From positions 62,001-126,000 of the forward strand of contig JALXFN010000074.1 in the NCBI GenBank assembly GCA_027068975.1: a stretch of 64,000 nucleotides of DNA, read 5' to 3'. Position numbers and translations under genes: made by a program. Origin of the DNA: Campylobacteraceae bacterium. GTDB lineage: Bacteria; Campylobacterota; Campylobacteria; Campylobacterales; Sulfurovaceae. A model generated the notes under the pieces. The model searched no databases. It saw only the letters and a program-made list of their open reading frames with translations, and was not told the origin of the DNA. Below are positions 15,007-23,969 of this stretch, piece after piece (position 1 is the stretch's first letter; the number at the start of each line of letters is the position of its first letter).

Positions 15007-15903
15007 ATGAATATCAAATCTTGCAAAATTATTAACTCTCCTATTGAAGAAAAGTTATTTAAGAGTCATAATATATATATAAAACGTGATGATTTATTAT
15101 CAAAAGAGTTTTCGGGCAATAAGGCACGAAAGTTTTACTACTTTTTAGAAAATGAGTTTCCTCAAATAGAAAAAGTTATCTCTTATGGCTCTAGTCAGTC
15201 TAATGCTATGTACTCTCTCTCTGTTTTAGCAAAAATGAAAGAGTGGAAATTTGACTACTATGTTGACCATCTATCCTCTTATTTAGAAGAAAATCCTCAT
15301 GGAAATTATAAATATGCTCTAAAAAATGGAATGCAAATCTACGTAGGTCGGGATGCCCCCATCCCAACAAAAAATGAGGTATTTGTAGAAGAGGGTGGAC
15401 GACAAAAAGAGGCAGAGTATGGTATAAAAAATTTAGCCAAAGAGATACTAGAGTGGAAAGAGGAGCAGGGGATTGATGAGTTGAATGTTTTTTTGCCTTC
15501 TGGTACGGGGACTACAGCTCTTTTTTTGGCTAAATCGTTTAGTGTCGGGATGTGGGCATCCCGACCTACGGTTTATACAGTTCCTTGTGTGGGGGATGTG
15601 GAGTATTTGAAAAAACAGTTCTTAATGTTGGAAGAGAATGAAAATTTTCATCCTAAAATTTTAACACCCTCTAAAAAAAGACACTTTGGAAAGCTTTACA
15701 GGGAGTCTTATAATATTTGGCTAAAATTACGTGAAGAGATGGGCATTGAATTTGATATGCTCTATGACCCACATGGATGGCTGACTCTGTTAGAAAATCC
15801 AGAAATTTTAAAAAAAACAACACTCTACATACATCAAGGTGGCTTGATAGGAAATGAGAGTATGTTGATGAGGTATAAAAGGAAATATGGTGAAAATATT
15901 TAG
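15007..15903 (+). CDS. PLP-dependent ACC deaminase / D-cysteine desulfhydrase-like protein
   Basis: A 298-residue fold-type II PLP enzyme. IYIKRDDLLSKEFSGNKARK supplies the Schiff-base Lys, SYGSSQSNAMYSL follows it, and LPSGTGTTALFLA is the phosphate-binding loop, all as in ACC deaminase/D-cysteine desulfhydrase. The substrate cannot be told. Two copies of a GTAGG hairpin element are embedded in frame (15343-15368 and, inverted, 15544-15570), encoding YVGRDAPIPTKN and SVGMWASRPTVY. They fall outside the catalytic motifs and look like tolerated insertions. The gene overlaps hisD by 17 bases. Confidence 0.8.
   Translation: MNIKSCKIINSPIEEKLFKSHNIYIKRDDLLSKEFSGNKARKFYYFLENEFPQIEKVISYGSSQSNAMYSLSVLAKMKEWKFDYYVDHLSSYLEENPHGNYKYALKNGMQIYVGRDAPIPTKNEVFVEEGGRQKEAEYGIKNLAKEILEWKEEQGIDELNVFLPSGTGTTALFLAKSFSVGMWASRPTVYTVPCVGDVEYLKKQFLMLEENENFHPKILTPSKKRHFGKLYRESYNIWLKLREEMGIEFDMLYDPHGWLTLLENPEILKKTTLYIHQGGLIGNESMLMRYKRKYGENI
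15343..15368 (+). repeat. GTAGG hairpin element inside a coding sequence (copy 1)
   Basis: GTAGGTCGGGATGCCCCCATC and onward to CCCAAC: stem GGGATG-CCCC-CATCCC with an outer G-T/A-C. It is in frame within the PLP-enzyme gene and encodes VGRDAPIPT. A close copy with the same peptide register lies in alaS, and an inverted copy 200 bases downstream. Confidence 0.8.
15544..15570 (-). repeat. GTAGG hairpin element inside a coding sequence (copy 2, inverted)
   Basis: Perfect 9-bp arms GTCGGGATG-TGGG-CATCCCGAC followed by CTACGG, i.e. CCGTAGGTCGGGATGCCCAC on the minus strand. It is the inverted counterpart of the copy at 15343 and is also in frame, encoding VGMWASRPT. Confidence 0.85.
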
Positions 15904-17176
15904 TATAAAAGATGCAAACTTTCAAAGTGAATTTGATGAGCTTTTAAAACGTGGAGCGATGGATATAGATGGTGTTACTACTATTGTAAAAGGTCTACTT
16001 GATGAGATTAAAACAGATGGAAACGCTGCTTTAAAAGGGCATATAGCTAAGTTTGATAGATGGGAGCCAAGTTCTGATGATGCTTTAGCTGTTTCAATTG
16101 CTTCTATGGAAGAGGCATATAATAACATAGATAGTACATTAAGAGATGCACTGCACTTAGCCTATGATAGAATAGAAAACTATCATAAAAAACTTATGCC
16201 TAAGTCATGGTTTGATTTTGAAAAATCAGGAAGCATGTTGGGACAAAAAGTAACAGCTGTTGACTCGGCAGGGCTTTACATTCCTGGTGGAAAGGCTGCC
16301 TACCCCTCTTCGTTACTTATGAATGCTATTCCAGCTATTGTGGCAGGAGTTGAAGAGATAGTGGTCTGTACACCTGCACCAGATGATGAGCTTAATGAAC
16401 TACTTTTGGCTGCTTGTCACCTCTGTAAAGTTACCAAGGTCTTTAAAGTAGGTGGAGCCTCTGCTATTGGAGCGATGGCTTATGGAACGCAGACGATTCC
16501 AAAAGTAGATGTTATTACGGGACCTGGGAATATCTTTGTAGCTACGGCTAAAAAGTTGGTTTATGGTGAAGTAAATATTGATATGATAGCAGGACCTAGT
16601 GAGATAGGGATTTTAGCAGACAGTTCAGCACGTGAAGATTTTATAGCCATAGATTTACTTTCTCAAGCAGAGCATGATGAGATGGCATCTTCTATATTGA
16701 TTACAACAGATGCTTCTCTTGCAGCAAAAGTTGTCGTTAAGGTTGAAGAGTTTTTAGGAACTTTGTCTCGTGAAGAGATAGCTAGAAAATCTATAGAAGA
16801 GCGTGGGGCAATTATTGTCACTGAAACGATGGATGAAGCAATTGACTTGATGAATAAAATTGCTCCTGAACACTTAGAAGTAGTAACCCAAAACCCTATG
16901 GATTTGTTAGGAAAGATTAAACATGCAGGTGCCATTTTCTTAGGTGAGTATACTCCTGAACCAATAGGTGATTATATTGCTGGACCGAACCATACTCTAC
17001 CTACAGGTGGAACAGCAAAGTTTTACTCTCCATTGAGTGTTGACCACTTCTTAAAAAAGTCTTCTATTATTGCTATGACAAAAGAGGGATTAAATGAAAT
17101 AGGTGAAGCATGTGCATTAATTGCAAATACGGAAGGGTTAACAGCTCATGAAGAGTCAGTTAGAATAAGATTGTAG
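15887..17176 (+). CDS. hisD: histidinol dehydrogenase
   Basis: A 429-residue zinc enzyme for the last two steps of histidine synthesis, oxidising L-histidinol to L-histidine with two NAD. Conserved segments: AGLYIPGGKAAYPSSLLMNAIPA, KVGGASAIGAMAYGT, DVITGPGNIFVATAKK, DMIAGPSEIGILAD, LLSQAEHDEMASSIL (Gln and His ligands), IAPEHLEVV and GPNHTLPTGGTA (Asp/His region). Full length. It starts inside the end of the upstream PLP-enzyme gene. Other his genes in the window (hisIE) are elsewhere, so the pathway is scattered. Confidence 0.97.
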   Translation: MVKIFSIKDANFQSEFDELLKRGAMDIDGVTTIVKGLLDEIKTDGNAALKGHIAKFDRWEPSSDDALAVSIASMEEAYNNIDSTLRDALHLAYDRIENYHKKLMPKSWFDFEKSGSMLGQKVTAVDSAGLYIPGGKAAYPSSLLMNAIPAIVAGVEEIVVCTPAPDDELNELLLAACHLCKVTKVFKVGGASAIGAMAYGTQTIPKVDVITGPGNIFVATAKKLVYGEVNIDMIAGPSEIGILADSSAREDFIAIDLLSQAEHDEMASSILITTDASLAAKVVVKVEEFLGTLSREEIARKSIEERGAIIVTETMDEAIDLMNKIAPEHLEVVTQNPMDLLGKIKHAGAIFLGEYTPEPIGDYIAGPNHTLPTGGTAKFYSPLSVDHFLKKSSIIAMTKEGLNEIGEACALIANTEGLTAHEESVRIRL

Positions 17177-17233
17177 GTTCGATAACACCGAATATTTCAA
17201 TTTATGTAGATAAGGTCGGTGTACCGACCCTAC
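17173..17233. repeat. pair of GTAGG-type hairpins after hisD
   Basis: GTAGGTTCGATAAC with an imperfect partner ACCGAA (17173-17192) overlaps the hisD stop. Next comes GGTCGGT-GT-ACCGACC with CCTAC (17214-17232, minus orientation), whose twin is at 57472-57491. The second copy lies between the convergent ends of hisD and a response-regulator gene and may serve as a bidirectional terminator stem. Confidence 0.6.
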
Positions 17234-17243
17234 AAAAAGAAAC

Positions 17244-17789
17244 TTACAGGTTATAGAAGTGTTTTAATGCTCTAATAATCATAGCATTTTTAGAGATACT
17301 TTCACCCTTTGCATCTTGGTCAACTTGTTCATACAAGTCAAGAGGTAAAGTAATAGAGAATATTTTTGTTCTATTTTTCTTTTGCTTCTTAAGGTCTGCG
17401 ACAATATCTTTAAGAACATCAATCATTTTATCCGTATCGATTGGTTTTCTAATAAAGTTGTTAACCCCAATTTTAACAGCTTCAGAGATATTCCCCATAT
17501 CATTACTTGCAGATACAATTACAATAATTTGCTTTGGATTGATTTCTCTAATCTCTTTAGCAACATCTAAGCCACTTTTTCCTGGTAAGATAATATCAAT
17601 AAAGATAATATCTGGACTATGCTTTTCAAAAAGTTCCATTGCTGAATCTGCATCTACTGCTGAGTGAACTTCAGAGAAAAAGTTTTTTAGTGTAGTACAC
17701 ATTAATTCATTTGTCTCTGGCTCATCTTCCAATACAAGAGTTTTTAGTTTTTTAGTCTCTTCAACTATCTTCATTAAATCATTATTCAT
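17244..17789 (-). CDS. response regulator with C-terminal ribbon-helix-helix-like domain
   Basis: A 181-residue protein. Residues 15-130 form a receiver domain: VLEDEPE (acidic pair), IIFIDIILPGKSG (phospho-acceptor Asp), IVSASND, and NFIRKPID (Lys). Residues 140-181 (FSITLPLDLYEQVDQDAKGE and SKNAMIIRALKHFYN) have the strand plus two helices pattern of a CopG/Arc ribbon-helix-helix DNA-binding domain. Receiver domains normally carry winged-helix, NarL or Fis outputs, so this pairing is uncommon. No kinase gene is adjacent, which makes it an orphan regulator. Confidence 0.8.
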   Translation of the reverse strand: MNNDLMKIVEETKKLKTLVLEDEPETNELMCTTLKNFFSEVHSAVDADSAMELFEKHSPDIIFIDIILPGKSGLDVAKEIREINPKQIIVIVSASNDMGNISEAVKIGVNNFIRKPIDTDKMIDVLKDIVADLKKQKKNRTKIFSITLPLDLYEQVDQDAKGESISKNAMIIRALKHFYNL

Positions 17790-17928
17790 GAGTTTACCTA
17801 TTCCTTACTGTGTTTGTTATTTTAATAGATTGTAACATGTTAACGATTAAGAGAAATTAAAAGATAACTAAAATAATTATACTGTATGTCGTTTTGTAAC
17901 ACTTATATTAGATAATATCTGTTTGTTA

Positions 17929-18744
17929 TTATAGTTTATTTCTAATTTTAAGTTCTTGTTCAAATCTCCAACTCTTCTTTTGCTCTTTGACAACAGATTT
18001 TTGAATGGTTTCAATCAACATAGATTCTTTATCTTCTAGCATCATATATATTTCACCTGCTGGGTCAACCAACATAGAATCACCATAGAACTTCCATTGT
18101 ATATCTTTATCTGAAAATTCTCCAAGACGATTAGCCCGAAGGATGTAACAACTGTGTAAGAATGCTTTTGTCTTTATAATTTCACGCCAACGATTATGTG
18201 AACCAAATGTTGATGCCGTTGGTAACAGAACTAGGTCAATTTTTTTTTGTGTGACATAGCTCCAAAAAGGGTCAAAGTGAAGCTCAAATCCACCCATAGC
18301 CATAATACGAAAACCATCAATAGTAAATGTCATAGGTGATGTTATGGGTTTAATTTTGTTATCAAAGAACTCTTTTTCATTCCAGTGTTTATAGGGAATA
18401 AGTATCTGTTGTTCATAGTAAGAGGTGGATTTTTCAGTAATTTTTATAATGGTTTTAATGTATCTGTTTTTCTTTATAATAAGTATGGGTGCGATAAAGA
18501 CCATATTGTATTGAATTGCAAATTTTTGAAGTAGTTCAATATGTTTATCACTCTGTTTTTTAACCATTTTCATAGGTATCTCTTGAATCTCTTTAAAAAA
18601 GTGGTTGAGTACATACTCCCCTAAAAGAACTAACTTTACACCTCTGCTATGTGCGTTGCGTAGATAAAAGTCTAATTTGGTCGCTTGCATCCCTAAGGTA
18701 GGTAGCTGTAGTGCAGCGATGGTGAGTTCATTATTTTTAGGCAT
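17929..18744 (-). CDS. carbon-nitrogen hydrolase (nitrilase-fold) protein lacking the catalytic cysteine
   Basis: A 271-residue nitrilase-superfamily protein. Of the Glu-Lys-Cys triad, Glu is seen in LLGEYVLNHFF and Lys in IPYKHWNEKEFF. Where the family has ICYDLRFPE, this protein reads AMGGFELHFDP, so the nucleophilic Cys appears to be Gly. It therefore may not be a hydrolase, or uses another residue. The fold otherwise looks complete (LLPTASTFGSHNRWREI, GDSMLVDPAGEI). The gene ends an operon metX-xseB-this gene, separated from xseB by one base. Confidence 0.8.
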   Translation of the reverse strand: MPKNNELTIAALQLPTLGMQATKLDFYLRNAHSRGVKLVLLGEYVLNHFFKEIQEIPMKMVKKQSDKHIELLQKFAIQYNMVFIAPILIIKKNRYIKTIIKITEKSTSYYEQQILIPYKHWNEKEFFDNKIKPITSPMTFTIDGFRIMAMGGFELHFDPFWSYVTQKKIDLVLLPTASTFGSHNRWREIIKTKAFLHSCYILRANRLGEFSDKDIQWKFYGDSMLVDPAGEIYMMLEDKESMLIETIQKSVVKEQKKSWRFEQELKIRNKL

Positions 18745-18745
18745 A

Positions 18746-18943
18746 TTATGACCTTGAACTGTTTTTTTCGATGGTTTCTATTTTAACTTTTGCCTCTTCA
18801 ATCATTTTTTGGGCTGATTTGATTTTTTTGAGTCCATCTTCATAGAGTTTTAAACTCTCTTCAAGGGTGATAGCAGGGTCCATTAGTTGATTTAATATCT
18901 TTTTAGATTCCTCTAGTTTGGTTTCAAATGTTTCTGCTTTCAT
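18746..18943 (-). CDS. xseB: exodeoxyribonuclease VII small subunit
   Basis: A 65-residue helical protein. FETKLEESKKILNQLMDPAI, LEESLKLYEDGLKKIKSAQKMIEEAK and KIETIE form the antiparallel two-helix pattern of XseB, which decorates the XseA catalytic subunit in degrading single-stranded DNA. The length is normal. xseA is not in the window. The gene sits between metX and the nitrilase-like gene with very short gaps, all on the minus strand. Confidence 0.93.
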   Translation of the reverse strand: MKAETFETKLEESKKILNQLMDPAITLEESLKLYEDGLKKIKSAQKMIEEAKVKIETIEKNSSRS

Positions 18944-18965
18944 ATCTTTATGCCTTTATATTGGT

Positions 18966-20063
18966 TTATTTTTCTAGTGCTTGTTTAATTATTGTATCAA
19001 ATTTTTCTATTTCAACTAAGAAAGCATCATGTCCATAGTTACTATCTATCTCATAATAAGCTGAATCTTGTTTATTTCGTTGCATCATATGGTGAATATG
19101 TTCCATCTCTTTTGGAAAGAAAAGATAGTCACCTTTAAATGAAATGAGTGTCACTTCTGCTTTAATTCGTATTATAGCATCATACAAAGAGTCATAACCT
19201 CTACTTAGATTAAACGTATTGATAGCCTTTACTATATATAGATAGCTTAATGGGTCAAATATTTTTGAAAAGTTATTGGTATTGTATTCCATATAGCGTT
19301 CCACTTCATAGCGTCCAAAGAGTTCAAATAGTCCATCATTGTTAACATAGTTTCTTCCAAACTTATCATTCATAGAGTCGGGAGAGAGGTAAGATATATG
19401 TCCTGCAATTCTTCCAATGGCTAATCCATCTAATCCATCTTCTTTAAATGCATCTTTTTCATAGTTTCCATTTTTAAAACGGGGGTCTCTTCTTATTGCT
19501 TCTATAGCGACTTTATTAAAAGCAATTGTCCACGGTTGTGTAGCATAGGTGGTTGCTAATGCAATAATTTTATCTGCAAAGTTGGGGTAGTCTACTGCAA
19601 ATTGTAATGCTTGCATTCCTCCCATAGAGCCACCGACAATAGCCTTAAGATGATGAATACCAAGTTGACTAAGTAGAGATTTTTGAGCTTTTATCATGTC
19701 TTTTATGGTTAAGACAGGAAATTTAAGTCGAAATGGTGACTCACTAGGATAGTCATTGTGCATCGGTCCAGTACTTCCAAAACAGGAACCAATAACATTG
19801 GTAGAGATTACAAAGTATTTACGCGTATCTATGGCTTTGCCATCTCCAATAAGCTCATTCCACCAACCAGCTTTTCGTTCACCTTCATGTATACCTGCAG
19901 CATGTTGTGACCCAGATAGTGCATGACAAATTAAGATAACATTTGAGGCATTATTATTTAGTTCCCCATAAGTTTCATAGGCAATTTTATATGGTTCTAA
20001 GATTCTTCCACTTTCCAAATATAAAGGATTTGTAAAATGTGCAACTTTTGTTTTTAATTTCAT
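18966..20063 (-). CDS. metX: homoserine O-acetyltransferase
   Basis: A 365-residue alpha/beta-hydrolase-fold enzyme of methionine synthesis that acetylates homoserine. GGSMGGMQALQFA is the nucleophile elbow (Ser), and SNYGHDAFLVE carries the catalytic His. NVILICHALSGSQHAAG and KYFVISTNVIGSCFGSTGP are MetX signatures. The start is placed at MKLKTKVAHFTNPLYLES; the frame is open 26 codons further upstream, but that stretch does not resemble the family. First gene of the metX-xseB-nitrilase-like operon. Confidence 0.95.
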   Translation of the reverse strand: MKLKTKVAHFTNPLYLESGRILEPYKIAYETYGELNNNASNVILICHALSGSQHAAGIHEGERKAGWWNELIGDGKAIDTRKYFVISTNVIGSCFGSTGPMHNDYPSESPFRLKFPVLTIKDMIKAQKSLLSQLGIHHLKAIVGGSMGGMQALQFAVDYPNFADKIIALATTYATQPWTIAFNKVAIEAIRRDPRFKNGNYEKDAFKEDGLDGLAIGRIAGHISYLSPDSMNDKFGRNYVNNDGLFELFGRYEVERYMEYNTNNFSKIFDPLSYLYIVKAINTFNLSRGYDSLYDAIIRIKAEVTLISFKGDYLFFPKEMEHIHHMMQRNKQDSAYYEIDSNYGHDAFLVEIEKFDTIIKQALEK

Positions 20064-20222
20064 TAAAAGAATTTTACCCAATTTGTACTTTATATAGATG
20101 GTAGATTTTAAATGAAGAACAATTTTTAGCTTATATATCAATGAATATAATTGAATTTCATGAAATTCACGTTTCTTTAACAGTGATGTGATAAAATGAC
20201 TTATACAAAAGGAGTATTAATT

Positions 20223-21050
20223 ATGAAATTGAAAATATTATTAGGAATGCTTTTAATAACTTTACAAGCAAATGCAGTTGACGACAACGGTGTTCGTCAT
20301 TATATAAAAAAGTATATGGAAAAAAAGACACATTCAACAGTGAATAATATCGAAACGATATCAAGTTATGAAATAGCTGGTACAAATGGTTGGGAAGTTT
20401 ATTTTTTATCATTAGATATGAACATAAAACTGGGTAACAGTTATCAACAGCGTACTGTACCCCAAGTAGTTTTTACTAAGGGAAATAAAATTACTTTTTC
20501 TTTAAAAGACCAATATCAACAGAGTTATGCCAAGCTTTTAAAGCCAACAGTACCTGCAGAGGCGTATAATGATGAGCATTTTTTAGCAGGAAGTAAAAAT
20601 GCTGCTCATAAAATTCTTGTCTTTTCTGACCCATTTTGTCCTTATTGTCAAGAGATAGTTCCAGAAATGATTTCAATGGTAGAGAAAAATCCTCAAGTTT
20701 TTGGACTTTATTATTATCATTTACCTTTGTTGAAAATACATCCAGCCTCGGATGTGACAACAAAAGTAATGCATCTACTTCATAAAAAAGGTGATATTAA
20801 AAATGTTAAAGCTCTTTATCATCTATCGATTGACCCAAAAGAGAAGAGTGTTAATAAAATTTTGAAAGCGATTAAAACAAAGACGGGTAAGAGTTTTTCA
20901 AAAAGTGACATTAGTAGTTCTGATGTTATATCTGCAATGGAGTATGATAAAGCAATGAAAAAAAGACTGATGGTAACAGGAACACCAACCATTTTTATAG
21001 ATGGTGTTTGGGACCCAACACGAACGAAATATAAAAGCTATATAAAATAA
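20223..21050 (+). CDS. periplasmic thiol:disulfide interchange protein, DsbC/DsbG-like
   Basis: A 275-residue exported thioredoxin-fold protein. AAAAGGAG lies 8 bases before the chosen ATG; an in-frame ATG 27 bases earlier has no ribosome site. Signal peptide 1-18 (LLITLQANAV). An N-terminal dimerisation-like region is followed by the active site FSDPFCPYCQEIVPEM (CPYC). Near the C terminus VTGTPTIFIDG contains the cis-Pro. Role inferred: isomerase or oxidase for periplasmic Cys proteins, for example cytochromes and Cys-rich lipoproteins. Confidence 0.88.
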   Translation: MKLKILLGMLLITLQANAVDDNGVRHYIKKYMEKKTHSTVNNIETISSYEIAGTNGWEVYFLSLDMNIKLGNSYQQRTVPQVVFTKGNKITFSLKDQYQQSYAKLLKPTVPAEAYNDEHFLAGSKNAAHKILVFSDPFCPYCQEIVPEMISMVEKNPQVFGLYYYHLPLLKIHPASDVTTKVMHLLHKKGDIKNVKALYHLSIDPKEKSVNKILKAIKTKTGKSFSKSDISSSDVISAMEYDKAMKKRLMVTGTPTIFIDGVWDPTRTKYKSYIK

Positions 21051-21086
21051 GCTTTAGGGGAGTATAAAAACTCCTCAAAACCAATC

Positions 21087-22406
21087 CTAAACTAAAATTT
21101 CCATACCTTGCTTCTCTTTAATACGTTTTTCAAAATCTTCAATAATGTTGATGACTTGTTGTTGTACTGAGTAGAAAGCTTCGAGGTGAGTAGGGTCAAT
21201 ATTATCACTGTTTTGCATCTCTATTAACATCTCTTCTAGTACAGCTTTTCTGCTTTTTAACTCCTCTAGTGATAATTTGTCAATTTGGCTATCTATTTTA
21301 TTTACTTTTCTATACCATCTGTTGACTTTTCTACGAGTGAAAATTTTAGAAATAGGGTAGATAACCTCAATAAAAAAAGAGATAAGACCTAAAATCACGA
21401 TAACACTCATTACCATATCTTCTAGTTTTTTAAATGTTTGAGCCAACCAAAAATGTCCACTCATGTACCCAATAGTCTCATATCTATGAAGTGGTTCTTG
21501 AAAATATGTTTTTGATGCTCCACTTTGTGGAAGTTTTAGGTTTTTTGTATTGGGAAAGGTGTTTTCACTTTTAAGAAAACCTATTTTAGAGTGAACTTTT
21601 TGTGCAACCTTTAAAAAGAGTCTGGACATTTCGGGAGAGGCATCTTTTGTAACCAACATGGTTGTTTTAGCCAAAAGTGTTTTAGAAGTCTGAGGAATCT
21701 TATTGACAAGGTCAATAGAATTTGCATCTATGGTGACGATTTCATAATAATCCTTATTTTGAATAAAAAATTTACGGTAACTTGTTGCTTCGTTGAAGTC
21801 TAAAATAGAGATGTTTTTTGTATGTAAAATGGTTTGAAGCCTAGATGATTTAATGCCTATAACATAAAACATGGCATCTATTTGATTTGCTAGAAGTTGC
21901 TCAAATGCATCTTTTGCATTGTTGAAACTTGCCTTACTATTTTGGTTGATAAGGTTCATGATTTGGGAAGCTATGGGGTAAGTTCCACTGTTTTTGTTCC
22001 CTAAGTTTACAGTTCTATTTTTTAAATCTTCTAGTGAAGTTATATTTCTATCTCTTTTAGAAAAAATCCAAATGGGTTCATAGGCAACATTGGCTAATAC
22101 TAAAGGTCTGTTTTTTTGCTGCTCTTTTTGTGTGCCACTCTGTATAAATGCAAAGTTGGCTTCACCATTCATTAGTTTAGATTGTGCTTCCATAGAACCA
22201 TCGGTATAGATAATATTTAAAGTCACTCCATATTTTTCTAGTTCTTTTTTATAGGCATGGGCATACGTGGCATAAGCACCCATAGGTTTACCTACAGCAA
22301 TATTGACAATTCTTAAATGTTTATTGCTGTCCCAAACAAGGTATGCTATAAGTAGGGAAATTAGCAATATACAGACGGGACAAGGAATCTTTTTTAATAT
22401 TTGCAT
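21087..22406 (-). CDS. membrane-anchored TAXI-family solute-binding protein
   Basis: A 439-residue protein. Residues 8-24 are a membrane anchor. Residues 30-300 form a TRAP/TAXI solute-binding domain: IVNIAVGKPMGAYATYAHAYKKEL, NGEANFAFIQSG, RTVNLGNKNSGTYPIAS and LANQIDAMFYVIG. A second membrane helix lies near 335-355 (VMSVIVILGLISFFIEVIYP), followed by a charged helical tail of about 80 residues. TAXI receptors normally serve a fused DctQM permease; none is encoded nearby. The extra helix and coiled tail suggest a sensor or anchor role instead of simple transport (inference). Confidence 0.8.
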   Translation of the reverse strand: MQILKKIPCPVCILLISLLIAYLVWDSNKHLRIVNIAVGKPMGAYATYAHAYKKELEKYGVTLNIIYTDGSMEAQSKLMNGEANFAFIQSGTQKEQQKNRPLVLANVAYEPIWIFSKRDRNITSLEDLKNRTVNLGNKNSGTYPIASQIMNLINQNSKASFNNAKDAFEQLLANQIDAMFYVIGIKSSRLQTILHTKNISILDFNEATSYRKFFIQNKDYYEIVTIDANSIDLVNKIPQTSKTLLAKTTMLVTKDASPEMSRLFLKVAQKVHSKIGFLKSENTFPNTKNLKLPQSGASKTYFQEPLHRYETIGYMSGHFWLAQTFKKLEDMVMSVIVILGLISFFIEVIYPISKIFTRRKVNRWYRKVNKIDSQIDKLSLEELKSRKAVLEEMLIEMQNSDNIDPTHLEAFYSVQQQVINIIEDFEKRIKEKQGMEILV

Positions 22407-22480
22407 GATTTAAGGATAACAGAACTATGTAAAATTTACAATGGTATAGAGAATTATAAAAAAACTTAAAGGAAAACATT

Positions 22481-23875
22481 ATGAACAAAATATTTTATTC
22501 AACACTTCTTCTTCCTCTTTTAGGATTAGCAAACATAACCGTTCCCTCTACAGGGTCAGACTTAAAAATTACTATCTATAATAATGATAAAGCTTTTATA
22601 AATGATACAAGAGAGGTAGAGGTTAAAGCAGGAAAACAGAAACTTGTTTATGAAGGTGTGCCATCTTCGGTCATTACTCAGTCTGTTGTGCCTACTTTTT
22701 CAGCTATGAAGACCAACTTGTATTCTCAAAATTATATTTATGACCTTGTCTCTTTGTCTTCCATGTTAAACAAAAGCATTAACAAAGAGGTGGAGTTTTA
22801 TAGTAATGAAAAAGAGCCAACGTTAAGTAAGGGTATTTTACTCTCTGCTTCACCTAATGTTATGGTAAAAGAGAAGAGTACAGGGAAGATTTATAGTCTA
22901 AATTCTGCTACACAAGTCATCTTCTCTAAAGTCCCTGCAAATATGATAACCAAGCCCAGTTTGGTATGGAACATGGAGGCTGAAAAAGAGGGAAAACTGG
23001 GTATTGATTTAAAATATTTGACTCGTGGAATCTCTTGGAAGAGTGACTATGTTCTAAATCTAAAAAAAGATGTTTTAGACTTAACAGGGTGGATTACGGT
23101 AAATAACAACTCTGGAGTGGCATATGAAAATGCACAGATAACCTGTTTGGCTGGAGATGTAAATGCAGTGCCTGAAAGAAGAATGTATGACAGTAAAAAT
23201 GCTATTTATAAAGAGGAAGCCATGCCAATGATGGAAATGGATGAGGTAGCAGAAGAGGCTTTTTCTGGTTATCATATCTATAAAATTCCGTTTAGAGAGA
23301 CCATTGGTAATAAAGAGCAGAAACAGATTTCGTTTATAGATAAAAAAGAGGTGAAGTACCATCAGTATGGGAAAAATATTAACAACTACTTTGAAAACTA
23401 TGGTGAGCAGAAGTTACAGTTCTCGAACATGATAGAGTTTGAAAATAAAAAAGAGAACAACATGGGGGTCTCTCTGCCTACTGGTGTGGTGCGTATGTAT
23501 CAAAAAGATAGCTCAGATGAGACACACTTTATAGGTGAGTCAAGGGTTCAAAACATACCAGAAGATGAAAATGTGACATTAACTGTGGGAACACTGTTTG
23601 ATGCCGTGGGTGAAAAAATGGTAACAAAGTTTGTGGCGAAGAAACATTACCGAAATGTGGAAACCACTTATAATGTAAGAAATCAAGGAAAAGAGCCATT
23701 AGAGCTTAGAATTGAAGAGAGCATTCCTGCTTATGGAAATGACATTACAGTCAAGAGTTCTTGTAAAGATAACTGTTCAGTGAAGAAGAAAAATGCTTTT
23801 ATGAGGGAGTTTACCATTTTGTTAAAGGCTAAAGAGAGCTATAAGTTTACTTCAGAGTTCGAGGTTAACTATTAG
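22481..23875 (+). CDS. DUF4139 domain exported protein
   Basis: A 464-residue protein with a signal peptide (1-17, LLLPLLGLANI). DLKITIYNNDKAFINDTREVEV at the N terminus, LTRGISWKSDYVLNL in the middle, NNSGVAYENAQITCLAGDVN and EESIPAYGNDITVKSS later are typical of the DUF4139 / mucoidy-inhibitor-A-like family. The function of that family is not established; the envelope is the likely site. Stand-alone gene with AAAGGAAAAC before the start. Confidence 0.85.
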   Translation: MNKIFYSTLLLPLLGLANITVPSTGSDLKITIYNNDKAFINDTREVEVKAGKQKLVYEGVPSSVITQSVVPTFSAMKTNLYSQNYIYDLVSLSSMLNKSINKEVEFYSNEKEPTLSKGILLSASPNVMVKEKSTGKIYSLNSATQVIFSKVPANMITKPSLVWNMEAEKEGKLGIDLKYLTRGISWKSDYVLNLKKDVLDLTGWITVNNNSGVAYENAQITCLAGDVNAVPERRMYDSKNAIYKEEAMPMMEMDEVAEEAFSGYHIYKIPFRETIGNKEQKQISFIDKKEVKYHQYGKNINNYFENYGEQKLQFSNMIEFENKKENNMGVSLPTGVVRMYQKDSSDETHFIGESRVQNIPEDENVTLTVGTLFDAVGEKMVTKFVAKKHYRNVETTYNVRNQGKEPLELRIEESIPAYGNDITVKSSCKDNCSVKKKNAFMREFTILLKAKESYKFTSEFEVNY

Positions 23876-23969
23876 ATGTGTGTAGGTATTCCATCGAATT
23901 TAGCGTATAATCTTCTTTGAAATTTATTAAAGCTATAATAAAAACCTATTTAAATAAAAAGGGTTACTT

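Noticed and set aside
20064-20141. Extended N terminus of metX
   Set aside because: 26 basic and hydrophobic residues not found in the family; the downstream ATG gives the normal MetX start.
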